Below are positions 23,401-38,400 of a stretch of 64,000 nt of DNA, one piece after another; within the stretch, counting starts at the first letter, position 1; each line of letters opens with the position of its first letter. Below the pieces are notes generated by a model. The model saw nothing but the letters and a program-made list of their open reading frames with translations. It was not told the DNA's origin and searched no databases. The stretch is taken from NCBI GenBank assembly GCA_905221605.1, contig CAJNDS010002836.1, forward strand, positions 106,128 through 170,127, read 5' to 3'. The position numbers and the translations under genes are program-made. This DNA comes from Symbiodinium natans (Eukaryota; Sar; Dinophyceae; Suessiales; Symbiodiniaceae).

Positions 23401-26400
23401 CTCGGGTGCTTTCAACTTTCTTGAGCTCGGATCTCGGGTTGCAGGGCCCAAAGGTCCTTCAAAACCCCAAAGCCGAAACCCATTGGCGAGGTGCTCTCAA
23501 CCCTCCACAAGACCCCACCACCACAAACCCTCAACCCTTCTTGAGATTCATCCATGTATACACAGACGTTGATACCTTGCAACCCAAGACTTTTAAAAAT
23601 AGATATCGCCACCTAACAAAGCCCGTGGGAACTCCCGCACTGTCCCAGCGCCTCGAGCGAGCAAGCCACGGCTTCATCCCACTCGATGCTGCTGAGGGCC
23701 TCCGCGAGCTCCCAGGGCCCCCACGCGTCCCGCGCGTCGGGCTTTCGGGGTTTAGGGTTTAGGAAGCTCCCCCGAGCTCAAGCAGAGAATCCTTGAAGGA
23801 CATAGGCTTTATTAGGAAGCTCCCCGAGCTTAAGCAGAACCGCCGGAAGGTCAGCAAAGCTGCACAGCCGCTGGAGTCCAAATCCCATCGCGACTTTCAC
23901 TTCTCCTGCCTCCCCTTCACAAACTTCACATCCTCTCCGGACCCCCCTTGTTGAACCTTCCCGACATCCGACACCTTCCCGGCACACATTCATGGAAAAA
24001 ATCTGCTCGGCTCGGGACTCCGGGCTCTTCGGGTTTCGGGGGGTGTAGGGGTTTCCATGCTTGGGGCCTTCGGCTGCGCAACGTGGCACAAGAAGTCCAA
24101 CCACGAACCCACAACATAAACGACATGAGGAAAAAATAGAACGCTGCGTCTGCGCCTCGCAACCCGTGAGATTGCTGAAGCCATTCAGGTGCTTGCTGAC
24201 CATGGACCTGTGTGCTTGGTCGTTGGGTTTGGTGTGTGGGGGGGGGGGGGGGGGGCTGGGAGGTTCTGAATGAGTGGCAGCTCTTTGGGGGGACCCTAAA
24301 GTTGTAAATCCCAAACCCTCCACCCTAAACCCAACCAAAAAAAGGAACCATAACTTCAGAGCACAGGCCACGGAAGCTAGATTCCGCTCGTGCCGAAGCT
24401 ACATCCTAAACCCCTTAATCTTGTTTTGGAGTCGGGGGCCCGGTGGCCAAGGTGGGCGGGGGGGAGGGGGAACCAAACTACGGATATCTCGAAAGTTGGC
24501 GGTTGGGCCGGGAATTCCTTGGACACCTGATGGGTTGGACCCAAATGCTCTTGAAGTGCCTCGGTGACCCACCGGCAAGGTTTTCAGGAATGAAAGCAAA
24601 GCTGTGAGAAAGTTACCCTAAGGTCAGCGCCCGCGGGCAGGCGCGCAGGGTTCCCCCGACTCTGAGTGCGAGTGCCGGCTCCGACATGCTCAGTGAGACT
24701 GCATGGCATGTTGACGGAGATGCAGAGATACAGCGCAGCATGTTGACAGCGATCACTTCTCTTCCAAGTCTCCTTATTAGGCTGACGGGACGTTGGGCAT
24801 GTTGATGGTAAGCGTCCCACCTGTAACCCCCCAATGAGTCATCCTTCGAGAGGAACATGGGCTGCACGTAGCCCAGGTCCACCTCCAAAAGGCTCACAAG
24901 CTATCTTAGAAATTTGAGACTTAGAACCCCAAACTCAAAACCAAAGGTTTGCGAGGTCTTTTTTGGGCATCAAAGAGCAATGCGTGAACCTCCCGACTCC
25001 CCATGTTTACCCAGTTCGCGCGCACCGTGCTGATGCCGAAGGCAATCTTCTTCTCACCGGGGCGAACCTGGACACGGTGCGGGTGGCACGCCGGCACATT
25101 GAAATCCACAGCTGGCGGGGTAGGAACTCTGAAACTCGTTTTGGGGTTTGAGAAGTTTACGGCTTAGGGCTTAGGCGCCTCAACCCCAAGTCGCGCATGA
25201 GCTGGCAGCCTTCGTGAGGTTCACGCTGGAGAGCAAGTACTGCACGTTGCACGGGCCACCTGTCCCCTAAACCCTAAACCCTAAACCTCCAATCCCGAAG
25301 AGAAAACACACCCGAAAAGAACAATGGAACCCAAGATCAGAGAGTTCGGATCAATTTTCAGGGCTGTGGGATCTGGGGGTTTAGGGTTTAGGTTTAGGGT
25401 TTGGGGTTCGGGGTTCGGGGTTGCTGTGGATGCGTCGAGCAGCTTCTGGAATGCCTCTTGCTTGGGGGAAAGCTACGATGAGACCCGTCCCGCCTGCCCC
25501 ACCCAGGCCGCAGTGTTGGGCCGCGCAGAGGGCGCCGCAGCCCATACCACCCCCGGCAAAGGTGGTGTTGGTGATGCGGAAGGTGAACCTCGGGAGCAGG
25601 CTCAGGTTTCAGAGGCTTAGGATTATCCTGCTGGCTCTTCCTAGGGAGAGAGGGAGTTTTTGGTACCTCATCTTCCTCACTCCCCCTACTGAGAACCCCA
25701 CGAGGGTTCAGTCTGGGGCGGCTTGGGGGGGCTTTAGGATTTAGGGCTCAGGGCTCCGCAGTTTGCCCGCCTGCGCTCATTTGGGGTTCAGGGTTTAGGG
25801 TTTCGGGTGGATTTAAAGGAGGGGCCCTTCAGGGTATTGGAACCCTAAACCTTAGGCCCCAAACCCTTTGAAGGTTGAAGGGTTCGGGTCTTTTTTTCAA
25901 AGAAGGCCCTGAACCCAAGGCCCCAGTGGAGTCAATTTTGGGAATTGCTCTTCTTAATCTTACGAATGAGTGAATCACTCCAACCAGACCACACAAGATG
26001 TACTTTCACACTCGCACCGCCTGTTGCGTTTTTTGCAGTCTACGTCCACACGCCCGAATGCAACACACCGCGCCTCGAATCCCGAAGCTTCAGCTTCAGG
26101 GCCCTTCCGTCTTTACATGTAGCGATTTCCCAAAGTAGGGTTGTGCCCCTTTTCGGGGGTCCTATATTAAGGATCCGGGTGAATCTTTGGGGCATTGCCC
26201 ATTTTCAAGCAGCCACTCACAGTCCACACCTCGAGTTGTCGCACATGCAAGCTTCGAATGAAGTCAAGGGACGGTCCGGCCGGGCCAGCTATGAGAGCAA
26301 TCTTGACGATGGTCCGGTCCTCATACATTTCAAAAGCACCCAAATTGAAAAGACGCTTCGGTCTCCACTAGCTACAGCCTTTGACCTGGGCTCCACTTCT

Positions 26401-29400
26401 TCTTAGGCCGGCGCATTCGGGTCGCTGAGGAAGAGCGAATCGCGAATATGATGAGTTTTGCCTGACACGTCGACGAAGGTTCTTGGCATTCCAAGTAGCA
26501 CAAGGCTTTCCACGGTTGGAGCTGACCAGCTAGTTCTAGTCAAGCCTTCCTTGACACTTCGGTTTGGTTTCAGGATGCCAGAAGTTGCTCTATTAACAAG
26601 GCCCAAGAAATGTTCATTTAGCAAAGAACGTAGAAATGCAAAGCCAGCTATTGAAACCGCATGTTTTCAGGACGCCTGTCCATTCTCAACTCGCCACACC
26701 CGATCGCCAAGCAAATCTAGGATGTGCCACGATATCTGCTACCTCTGACGCTTGATAGCTTCTGCTGAAGGCTCAGGCTCCGAGAACTGGATGCCAAAGG
26801 CAAGACCATCCAAACCCTAGACCTCGCAGTCCTACTTCCCTTGCCGACACCCTGGCTGCCCTAGCTGCCCTAGCTGCGGTCCGAGTGCCATCGGCAAAGT
26901 TCTTCGATTCCTTCCTCAGCTAGAGAGCCACCATGCGCCCAACACTCTTCTCGGAGGCGGGATTCTCCATTTCTTGGGTCTCAGATTCTGCCGAGCTTCC
27001 AGTACAGACCGTGGGCGTTGTTCACGCTCACGAAGCGCAGGAAGGCGATGTCCCCCATGGAGTACCTTTGCCAGAGGTAGGTATGGAAGCTGCCTTTGGC
27101 CACAGGGTTCTCTAGAAAAACCCTGCAAGGGGGTTTCATCCAAAATTCGGGTTCTTGAGGCATGGTATCAGCATATCATGGGCACCCAGTGGAGCCTTCA
27201 CCCTGACATCAGCGGTCTCACGAGGCTCAGGCAGCAAGACTCCAGTATCCTCAACCCTACAAAAAGATGGTTTTGTCTGAGCTTCGGGCTTATGTTTGGG
27301 ATTCAAAGGTTCTAAAGGGCTCATCAGGGGTCAATTTTCCTTAACCTAAGCCCTCAACAAGTATGGGCGGCTCCTGGGAAAAAGGGCTTGCAGGCGCTTG
27401 CGAGTTGAGGGCTCACGCCTAAGGCAGGCTTCGGGGCTGAGGGGTTCTTCGGGCCACTCCAAGCGGCGAAGGGCTTAGGGCTTCGCTTTTGCACGTACGA
27501 GTAGCGGGCGCCAATCTGTCAGTTTCGAACCAATTTCTCGGATGACAGTGTGGAGCATTGGAGCCCCTCCTGCGAATCTTAAACTCCAGCTATCCCTGAA
27601 CATTCCACATTCCCCCATACAGCGATCGGGGGGGGGGGGGAATCGAAGGTTCGGGGAAGGGGAGGGGGGGAGGGGGACGGATAGTCAGATTCTCGTAGCA
27701 CGAAGTCAAGGAGCTGGCCAACAAAGTCGTTGTGCCAGTCAAACCTTGGCTTGCTGAAACCATAAACCCCTAAAACCCTGAGTTTTTCTGGGGTTCAGAA
27801 CCCAACCCCCAAAATCCTAAGGTTTGGGTGCGATAATCATTGTGAATTGCACACCTTACTTCTCACGAGTTCTCAATTCCCCATCACCTGGGCCTCGTAA
27901 CCCTCATAACCTCCAAGAACCCTAACACGGTTTGTTTCAAAGCTCGCGGCCGACACCCCTAAAACTCTCAATGCCTAAGCTGCCCCGCCCCCAAACCTTC
28001 AACATGCACAGCTAAGGGCCAGCAAAGACACCTCCCAGACACCTCCCTTTAAGTCTAGGGTTTTGGGGTCTCAGGCTTTGGCGTTTTCGGGCTGTAGGAC
28101 GGCAATCTGAGGAAAGTTGCTCCCTGACGGCTCCAGTCTACATGCGCCTCCAGCTGGCACGCAACTCTAGCCGAACCACTCAGGCATATTGTTGAACACC
28201 TTAAACACTACATGCGGATTTCCCTTTTTATACCCCAAATAGAACAGCATGCCCTGCAAGGGACCCCAAAAAGGGTCCCGGTAATTTTCTGAGACCCCCA
28301 CATCCTAAACCCGCACCAAGGCAGCTCAGATGCTGGTCCTCGATGACATTGGCCGGAGTCACGCCGTTGTCGCGGCCGTCCTCTGTGAACTCGCCGCAGC
28401 TGCCCATGTCTGCCACGTAGCCGTTCCTGGTTTGGGGCATCGTGCACTCGACGTTCTATGCTCCACATTCCATATGGTCAGTTCTCGTGCTGACCCAGAA
28501 AGCCTCCGAAGAACTCTGGGAGCAACCTAAACCCTAAACCTTAAACCCTGAACCCCACTGCAACCGGAGGGTCTTGTCTCTCTCGAGATTGCGAGGCCGC
28601 TGGTTGTCGAGGTAAATCCTGCGGAACAATGGCTTTGGGGTCTTTAAGGTTTGGGGTTGAGGGTAGTTTCGCCAGGGCCTCCGTATGCCCCAATCGCAGT
28701 ACTGGATCCTCAAGCCCCAACACCCAACAAAACCCTCAACCCTAAACTGCTTCTTTCTCTTGTGGGGAGGAGGCTGCGCCCAGTCCCGAAGCGGTTGTTG
28801 TCGTGGCAGACCTGGAGGGCTCGCGAACACCAAAAAGGGTCCTTGAGGTGCTGGTGCCTTCAACCATGGACGCGCTTTGTGGACGGAGCCCTCAACCCTA
28901 CAAAGACCCTAAAAAGACCCGACTTGAAATGCCTCCAGGGCAAGCGAACGAGAGAGAGAGAGAGAGGGACCTGAACATCCTAAACCCTCAACCCTAGCGG
29001 CTAGGCTCCGAGGCAAACCAAGCCCAAGGGTGTTTAGGGTTTAGGGTTCAGGCTTCAGAACAGGTTCTTGGGTTCCAGGGCAGGCTCTAGGGTTCCAGGT
29101 TGATATGCTGTTGCCAGGGCACATTGCCCCGGAAGATCCCAAAGGGCGTGTTCTGCGGGCAGACTTTTCCCAGGGCCGCACCCTGGCCATTGAGGTAGAT
29201 GGAGCCATGGGTCCAGATGCCTGAAAGTTTCGGGCTTGGGGGTTTAGGGTTTAGGTCCTCGGGTTTAGGGCTTCGGGCTTGGGGCTGAGGGCTGAGGATT
29301 CCAGTGAACGTGTAGGATTCGGTGAAGCCCCCAAGGCCGGAACCCTGAACCCCAAGAGCCCTGGACCTCAAACAGCGACAGTATGTAATTTTGATTGACG

Positions 29401-32400
29401 CCTTGAAACCGTTGACGCCGTGGATCTAAAAAACCAGGTTGATGCCGCGTTGTCGCCGTTGACGGGATTGAAACCATTGAATCCACTGACGCCGTTGACG
29501 CCATCGTGTCTTTGCGTCTTCACACGGAAAGTCACGTCTTCGCGTCTTGGCGTCTTCGCGTCTTCGCGTTTCCGCCCGACAAACTATTCACCTGTACGGA
29601 CATCAATGCTAAAGCCCCGGACTGGTAGCCTCTGGGGCAGACAAAGAGGCTTCGGGTTTCGCGGGCCCAACAAAATTCCCGGGTAGGTTTAGGGCTTGAG
29701 GGCTGGAGGGCTTGAAGGTTTGAGGGCTTGAGGGCTTGAGGGCTCGAGGGCTTGAGGGTTTGAGGGTCTTGGCTGGGACTCCTTTGCATGCCAAACATGC
29801 CAGCCACTCTACGTGACAGACCTGGCGCAAAACCTTTCGTGGAGCCTGAAAAAACGCAGCTATGAGCCACGAAGTGTGTGTAGTCGTTGCCGTGTTTTGC
29901 ATAGCATCACTGATGCTCTCTGGACGAGCGGCAGTTCTCGAAGCCGACCACGCGGTTCTCGATGAGGTTATTCGTCATCCCGATCCTGGCTGCTACCCCA
30001 CAGAGCCGACAAGAGTCAGGGCTCTTCACGGGCTGAAGCTCTGCTAAAATCACCCGCCCTGTAACATGATTTAAGGTTTAGGGCTTAGGGTTTAGGGTTA
30101 AGTGTTTAGAGTTTAGGGTTTAGGACAATGCCAGCTGCAAGGCCAAGGAGCATGTAGATTCCCGCAGCATTGTTCAGTTGTACATCCCATGGCGTCGAGC
30201 ACTTCTGGTGCTGAGAGCAGATGATGACGTTGTTGCCTTACGCTTTGGGTGAAGGCATCAGAAAAGCTGATCCAACAAGCGCCAATACACTTGCGAAACC
30301 CTAGTGCGGGTCAACGTTGATGTAAGTGCCTTGTAAGGCTTAGGGCGTCCGGTACCTCATCCCCACATGCCCAAAGCTCTTGGGTGCTTCGGCACCCTGG
30401 ATCAAGCGCACTGAAACCACCAACCACACACTCACAGACCACCCTTCCACCCAAACGGACCTTCCAGAATATCTCAAGTGGGATCTTAACTTGCAAACGA
30501 GCACCGAAACCCCGACACTGCAAGGGCTCCCGTGGACGTACTGCTGATTGGATCCCGGGTCTCCCATTGAGCTGCTAACACTGAGCCGAAGAAGCTGATT
30601 GTGTTGAACATCTCATTGCCATCCTCCACGTACACACCTCCATTTGGGAGGGGGGGAGGGGCCTTCGGGTTCCGGATTCTGGGCCCTAAATTCGCACTAA
30701 TTGGCACCTTGAACCACATAAGGGTGCATGGGTCTCGTTTGCCCGCAACTTTCTCCTTATTTTCATGTGACCAGAAAATCCATTTCCCACAGAATCCATG
30801 CGCGGCGGTGGGCATTTTCGTTTGCCAAGCATGTGTCTGTCTTGACGATCATGCCCAGAGTTCAGTGCCTGCCAAAGGATATGCCTCATGGTATAGCACG
30901 TACGTACTTCTCGTGCGGCCACCTTGTGAAGGCAATTGCCACCTGTGAACAATCAGACATGCTGTATCGTACAGCAGCTGCAGCTTGTGAACTATCAGAC
31001 GTGCTCAAACTGCAGAAACGATGTAGCTTGCAGCGCTTGGAACTTCTGGACGGCCAGAGAGGCTGCTATGAAAATGTTCGGAGCATGCGGGACCCGTTCG
31101 ATCCTGTGATTGTCGTTGCTGCCGGTAATTTCATTTTTGCTCATTTCATGCTTTTGCAACACCCTGCGCTGAGACCGGTGCAAAGTAACTCAGCCATCAA
31201 CCCGCATGTCCCAGACTTCGAAGTGGCACAGCGTTCAACTGCCACCCAGGAATTAAACATGTACATGAGTCGTCGAAGTCCGCCAATGGTGTACACATGG
31301 CACAAGAGTGCTGAGCCTGTGACCCCACATGGTAGCACTGAAGTAGCCAGATCCGCGGTTCTGATCGTCGGAATGACTTGCGGACTCGACCGCCCTCTAC
31401 GTTGCACTAGAGTTTGAATTTTAGGCCAAGACACTGAACCCCAAAGCCCCAACCTTGCCACGCCTGCAGAAGACGTGTCCCACATGACATTGCCCTCCAC
31501 AAGGGAGCGGTGGGTGCCTGTGGTCCAACTTCGCTCGAGTATCGTGTTTATAAGCTGAGAGTTATGGACTGTTGAGACGTAACTTTGCAAAGCTTAGGTG
31601 TTTGGGCCATGCCGCATGCCACGTAATGCCTAATCCTGGTGCTGGTTGACAATGACGACAGACGTCTGGCAGGTGCTTCAAAGGAGAAAAGAAAAACATC
31701 GCAAACCCCAACATCCCTGAACCTATGTCGAGCACTGACCAAGCCACCGTGGATCGTGATTCCAATCTGCGCCGACCTTGTCATTGCCAAGAGCTACCGG
31801 GGGGTGATCTTGACGTGAGCCCCCTCAACTTATATATATGCAAAGGGAGAGGCGGAGGGGAGGAGGGGAAGGGGGCGGATGGGGCCAAGGGAGCTCTTCT
31901 GTGCGACAGGGCCTTTCTGGAAGAACAACCCTAAACCCTAAACCCTAAAACCCTCAACCCTAAGCCCTAAGCCCTAAACCCTAAACCCTAAACTTAACCC
32001 TACAACCCCCATTCCCTGGAAAGACAAAGCCGAGGCGCTGGTACACCGCGTTGCCCTTGAAGGTGCAGTCCGGGCATTGCCCGGCGTGGTGGAAGTGAAG
32101 GCAGTACTTTCCCATGAAGTTACGCTGGCCGCCTTTGGTGGGGTCCCATGATTTAGGGTTTAGGGTTTAGGGTTTAGGGTTGATTCTTCTTGGGGTTGAA
32201 GAAAAAGGGAAGGGCTTTCGGAATCAGAGTGTTTTTTTGGGGGCGGGAGGGGTGGGTGGGTCTTCACATTTTTGGGTACGTAAGGGAGTCTGCTGAACAA
32301 GAAGAATGGAGCGGGGCACCGAATCCAGAACAATCCTCGGGCTTTGTCTCGGGCTTCGCGGGGCCCGAGCTCACCGGCTCTGTCCCTCCCCTGAGCCCCC

Positions 32401-35400
32401 CAGCAGTACTCCACCCGCGCAAAGCGCAGGTCCATGACGCCGCCGTGCGCGCTGATCGTGTGGAGGCCTGGTTCATGGGGGCTGGACTGCTTGTCCGAGA
32501 CCGGCACAAAGATGAGGTCCGACCAAGGGGGGACGGGCAAGGTCTTGCGTCTCCCAAACTCGCGGACACGCTGCATGCTTGCCCCGCTTGCCTTTGGCCG
32601 TCGCTTCGAAATCATCATGGTCGCCAGTGATGACGACAGAACGCTCGAGGTTCACCTGCAAGGTTGAGCGATTTGGAGCTTGGCATAAACTACCGGAGCA
32701 AGGCTCTCAGACCATTTGGACTGCAAGATCTCAGATCTCCTAAGAGCCCGAAGCCCAATCTGTGCCCTGACGGTGTTCTGGTTGCAGCTTGGTTTCCACT
32801 TCAGCAGCCATCTCAAGCCAGAAGCCCTCCACCTGCTCGCAAACATAGAGCGAACTTCGGGGATTAGGGCTTATGTCCAGGGCATGCCGTTGCATGAGGT
32901 CGTGATCCTACAAGCACAGTTTGAATGACAGGAGTGCACTCTTGAAACGGTTAACCCAGGACTCAAGGAGCTGAAGCTACAGCAACCATCAGCCGACCGT
33001 ATGCCCTAGGCCCGTAACCCACCCTATGGGGAGCTAGCGCCAACGTGTGTCGTGAGAAAAAGGCGTCAAACCACTTGAACTTAGGGAGTCTTCCTTAAGA
33101 ATTCAGAGCAGAGATCTCCCTGCTACACAGTCTCAGCTTCCCTCCGAAGAGCCTTGCAAGAGGCCCCTACAGACACTACCACTCCTGCCGTCCTCCTTTA
33201 GTACTACAAGTAGGCCGGGATGAAACCGGAAGAACGGCCTGGCGTTGGCCTCCCCAGTGGTCTGCTTCCAGGGGCGTGTCGAGGTGAAGCACCTCGATGC
33301 TGAGGGCTTGGGGATTGGAATGTTTTCTGGAACTTTGGGGCGGCTTTGGGGGTTTCGGGGTGCATCTGAGGTTTGGGGGGCTTTGGGGGAGCTTTGGGGA
33401 CATGGGGGGGCTTTGGGGGAGCTTTGGGGGGGGGGCTTTTGGGGGGGCTTTGGGCACGACCCAAGCCCACAAGAAGCCTGGAAATGAAGCCTACACTGCC
33501 ACAGCCAGAGCACGTTGGAGACCGTGGCATTGACCTCTTTGCCGTAGGCCTTGACCTCGTAGAGCCACACCCCGGCCCAGGCAGGATGCCACTCGTCGCG
33601 GGAGGACCTGGGGGCTCTGAACCGAAGAGGCCGAGATGCGACCCTCTTTCTTTAGGGCATCTCCTCACTTCGACTGGGACAAAACATCCGGATCTGCTGC
33701 CACTTGCACCAAAGTGCAACTGTCCAAACACGGCGGAAACAGCTACGGTTGCTCGTTCACTACGCCGAGTGGCACAAGCATGCAACACATCCCCATGAAC
33801 TCTGCAGAACTCCGCGGCTACACGGAGTAACCCAGAAACGCATCTTCGCGCCTGTAGAGCACTGAAAGGTTAAAGAAACCCCCCACACTCATTTATGAGG
33901 ACGAAACTCCTGACTTCAGGTAGAGGGCAGGCTCCTGTAGTCAGCGGTGACTCGCAGGTGCGTGCCGAAAGCAGAGCCCATGGACACCTCCTGAGGGGCC
34001 GGAAGGCTTCAAAGAAACCTTGATTTAGGGTTCTGTGGGTTTAGGGCTTAGGGTTTTACAGTTTAAGGGTTCTAGGGTTTTAGGGTTTCAGCGTTTTAGG
34101 GTTTAGGGTGTCGGGTTTAGGTCCTACAGGCCTCCCAACCTGAACCTTGCACCCTCAACCTTACAAAACCCTGAACTTGGGACTCTAAACCTTCCGTAGA
34201 CCCTGAACCTCGGCTGCTAAACACGGGCTCCTCTGCTGCCTGCAAAATCATGCCCTCGCAACCCCCCTGAAAAAAGCAGAAGTCGGCGAGTTCGCAGGGC
34301 TCAGGGCTTCGTTTCCTCCAAACCACAAGCCCCTTATATAACACCCTTACAGCCCCAAAAACCCTTAAAACCCTTAAAACCCCTCAAAACCCTCAACAAC
34401 CCTCAAAAACCCTAAAAAACCCGAGCAAATCCCTTGAAACCCCTGAAAACTCTTGAAACCCCCACAAAAAGCCCTTCAAGAAAATAGTCCTAGTAAACCT
34501 CAAAACCCTTAAACCCCTTAAAACAGCCATAAAGGTTGAAGGTTTGGGGTCTGTCCTGCCACCCGCCGCCGGCCACTTCCATTCGGACCTGTCTGCAGGC
34601 TCCTGGAAAGTCCTGGAATCGAGGGCCCAGGGGGCTTCGGGGATGGTTTAGGGTTTAGGGTTTAGGGTTTAGGGTTTAGGGTTTAGGGTTTAGGGGATTC
34701 GGGATGGTTTAGAAGGGTTTGGGGTTTCAGCGGGGGTACCAAGCTTTCAGGCGTTCAGGGGTTTCAGGTCAAGGGCTCCAAGACATCCTCCACATGAGCA
34801 CAGATACCCGCGGCTAGCGATGCCTGCGCCCGACACCTCCCCACAAAAACCACTCAATCTCCGCTCTCAAGCAGGGCTCCCGTGTGCAGCTGTCAGGACA
34901 AGGTCCCTCACACACCGCCACCTGAAGGGGAAATCAGCGGAGCACTATCTTGGCGCAGAGCTGCTTAACTCGTCAAAATAGGGGTTCCTCGAAAAGGGGT
35001 CGCTGCGCTGGGTTAGGCCGCAAAACGCGTGTCAATCTGTCAGGACTTGTTCCGCCATTTGTCACTAAGGCAGAAAAACATCTCGAAATCACCAGAAAAT
35101 CGTCCGCGAGGGAATCTACTTGAAGACACTGGGGCCCAGGCCGTGTAGATGGGGGCATTGCGATAGTTATCCCAAAGCAGCTGCACACCTTGGACATGTT
35201 GGGAGTCACAGCCGGCTTCTGCCTTGCTACATCTCCGGTTTGTGGGGAAGGCTCACGATTTCGGTCCTCCAAAAGCAGCCAGAGCATCTCGCTTTCAGAC
35301 ACTACCACAGCACAACTCGTGGAACAGGAGCCAGGACGTGCGCTGAGCTACTGTTCAGGGGCAATGACGTCCACATCGCACTGCAGAGCCCTTCGGCCCT

Positions 35401-38400
35401 CCGCTGCCCTACACCCTGAGCCCCTTTGACACTCAACCCTGCCCAGGGCTTGGGGCTTAGGATCCCCTAAAACCTCCTAAGCCCCAACCCCAAACCCTAA
35501 AACCCTGCAAGGGTTTAGGGCTCAGGGTTGGCGTGTTCGGGTCCGGCTCCGCCACTTCCCAGACGCCCACATAAGCCCAGGGTGCGGGAGACGTGGCTGG
35601 GGACGGCGAGCTGCATCTCGAGCCAGTGCTCTTCGCCTGCGGGAGGTTATTCCAAACTAGGGCTTAGGGTTGGTGGGTTTAGGCTTCACGTTTTGGGGCT
35701 AAGGGTTGAGGGTTCTCTAAGTTAGGGTCCTCGTTTGGGGTTGCTGCCTTCGAAACCCTGGACTGCGGAGTCTCTCCCAAACACGTGGGCTGAGGGCTGA
35801 CATTGTGGGGCTTAAACCCCAAAAAGCCCCAAATCCACCTGCTCGCATCATGCCCCCCATGCTTGGGTTTCGGAGTTTCGCACCCCAACTGAATCCCCAG
35901 CTGGGCCTGTGCAATAGGGAGCACACCAGCTCGACCATCGAGTATCCTCGAGCCTCAGTTTTTTTGGAATCAGTCTGCATGTGGGCAAGCAAGCTTCTTG
36001 AGTCCCATGACTTCTGTGCTCAAGCGTTTTAGAGTCCAGAGTTTAGGGTTCGGGCTGTGGAGGTTAGAACCTGCATCGTTTGTACAGCCCCGAGCCCTGG
36101 CAGCCCTTGTCGGCCACGAAGCCCGTCAATCGCATTCTCCGGGGCTTCTTCGCGATCAACGCCTCGGGAGATGGAGATTCTAAAGGCATTCCAAAGCCTT
36201 ATAGACCCTAAACTTCCTTAAAAACCAACAAAAGACAAAAGGTGCGTTGGGCCCAATAAAGGCTGGGCGAGTAGTGTCGTGAGATTAGGGGTGGGGATCT
36301 AGGGGTTTAGGGTTGAGGGGCTTAACTCCGTGCGTCTGGCGGCCTGCGCGGGCGCAGCAGACGTCCAGGCGCCACTCTTTTGGCGGACCTCCCCCCGTGT
36401 GCCAAAGAGAGATACGCACTTAGGGTTTAGGGTTTAAGGTTTATGGTTTCGGGGCACCCCGAATCCTTAGCCCTAAACCCGAAAGCCTAACCCTGGACCG
36501 TACAGCATCCCATCCAGCCGAAAAAAAAAAGACGGGCATCGTCAAAAGCCCACCCTGAGCTGAGGCTCTATAGGGTGGTCAATTCACAGCTTCGTGTTTG
36601 TTTACGTCGGGCTCGAGGCGCCATTGAGAGTGAAGTTAAGCTGTGGGCCTTTGTGAGGGGGGCTCTGAAGCCCTGCCTTGTTTCGCCTCTCTGCTCATGT
36701 ATACCCTCAATCCTGCACAACCTGACAAGGCTTAAAAACCCTCGAACCCTAAACTTTAAACATCCCTAAACATCCCTAAACCCTCATTTTGGGACAACCT
36801 CCTCCTCCCCCCTCCCCACTCGGCGGAGGTGTTGTTTTTCTTAGGCCACGAAAAAAAAAACAAACCCCCTAAACCCTAAACCCCTCCCCCAAAAGAATCC
36901 CCAAGGCACCAATAGAGGCAATCCGGTGCTCGGTAGACTTGCCACGGGAAGTCGTGGCCACCCTGAAAAGAGCGGGCTTTAAGACGTGCTCGGCGCCCGG
37001 CCAGGCCCGCCCCGGGTTTGCAGTAGGGGTTGGGGTTCGGGGTTTAGGGTTTAAGGGTTTGGGGGGTTTGAGTTTCGGGTTTAGGGATCAGGGTTGCTAG
37101 AACTGCGCAATTGGGGGCAAGGTGGTGGGACCCGCCGCGCAGTTGAGGGCGGTTGGGAAAGCATTGAACAACCAAAACCGAAAAAACCCGCAAGCCTACA
37201 AACCCCTTACACCTCGCCTAAAGGCCCCTAGAGCCCGACAGGGCCCTGTGCATGCAAGTGTCCCAATGAGGTCGCCCACTTTCCAGCCCATGAGGTGTGG
37301 GTCATGCTTCAGAAAGAGCTGCCGGCTGCCTTCAGACCAGGGGCTCCAGGGTTTCGGTAGGTTGGGATATCTTGGTGTGGGGGGGGGGGGGGGCGAAGGT
37401 TGGTTTAGGGCCTAGGTTCTGGCGTAAGGTTGGTTTGAGAGGCTGGGCTTTTTGCCAGCCCTCATTGAGAAACTCAGGCGGATTGCTCCTCAAGTCACCT
37501 TGCTTCCATCGCAGTTGCACACGACGCCAGAAGCTTAACCTCCAAGCCCTCCAAAGTTGTCTGAAGAATCGAACTTGTATTGCCAACAATCAACCCCCAC
37601 ACCCCCCCCCATCGCACTGCAGTCACAGCCGACAGGGGCCTTTTTCCGCATTGCGGCTCAGCAGCGTCCATGTGCGAGCAAGCCTGGGACAGCTTCTCAG
37701 CGACACGTGCGAGGGAAGCCGTGCCTTCATGAGCTCCAAGAACTCTGAGCACTGCATACAGTATCAGCGCTGTGTGTATACATACGTGCTACATGTGCCT
37801 TTTGGTATGTACGCGAACTACTGCATCATCTATATATATATATGTATTAGTTATGTATACCGTAGAAGACTATATAGACTATAGTGACTGATAGAATCTC
37901 CTAAACGTCTCTCTCTCTCTCTCTCTCTCAGATATATATGTATACATGTATAATCCGTTCCCCCTAATATTAATACCCCCTTAATATTAAAATCCCCCCG
38001 GCCCCAAATACCGATCCCGTGTCTGTCCCTATTAAAACCCGGGGGGTTAGGGGGGGGTTAGGGGGGGTTTAGGGTTGAAAATAACCCGAAACCCGAAAAC
38101 CCTCGACCCTAAACCTAAGTAAACCCTGACCCTGACCCCTCTCACAAGGCTGCAAGGCTCTGACTGTTTTTGCCGGACTGTCTGCTCCGTGCTTCTGTCT
38201 GCCTGGCTTTCAGTCAGGCCTGCACTGGGCGGCCTGACTGGCAGCCTTTTCTGAACAGCTTAGGGGTTTAGGGTTTAGGGTTTAGGGTTTAGGGTTTACA
38301 GTTTAGGGTGTACGGTTTAGTAGGCTTCAATTAGGGTTTAGGGTTTAGGGTTTAGGGTGATTAATAATAGGGTCTATTTGGGGCTTCAGACTAAAGGGTT

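Noticed and set aside
30142-30204. Last membrane helix of an ionotropic glutamate receptor ([15 protein letters not shown])
   Set aside because: The neighbouring exons on both sides belong to the G8/beta-helix gene, and the next exon continues the beta-helix turn; the resemblance is superficial.
30728-31417. 229-codon plus-strand ORF
   Set aside because: It lies wholly within an intron fixed by two well-phased minus-strand exons, shows no motif, and the opposite strand is equally open.
33176-33788. Pro/Ser-rich minus-strand protein of 194 residues
   Set aside because: The Pro-rich half is the GGGGGCTTTGGGGGAGCTTT repeat; only the short unrepeated parts at 33,255-33,300 and 33,509-33,592 look coding, and in a different frame.
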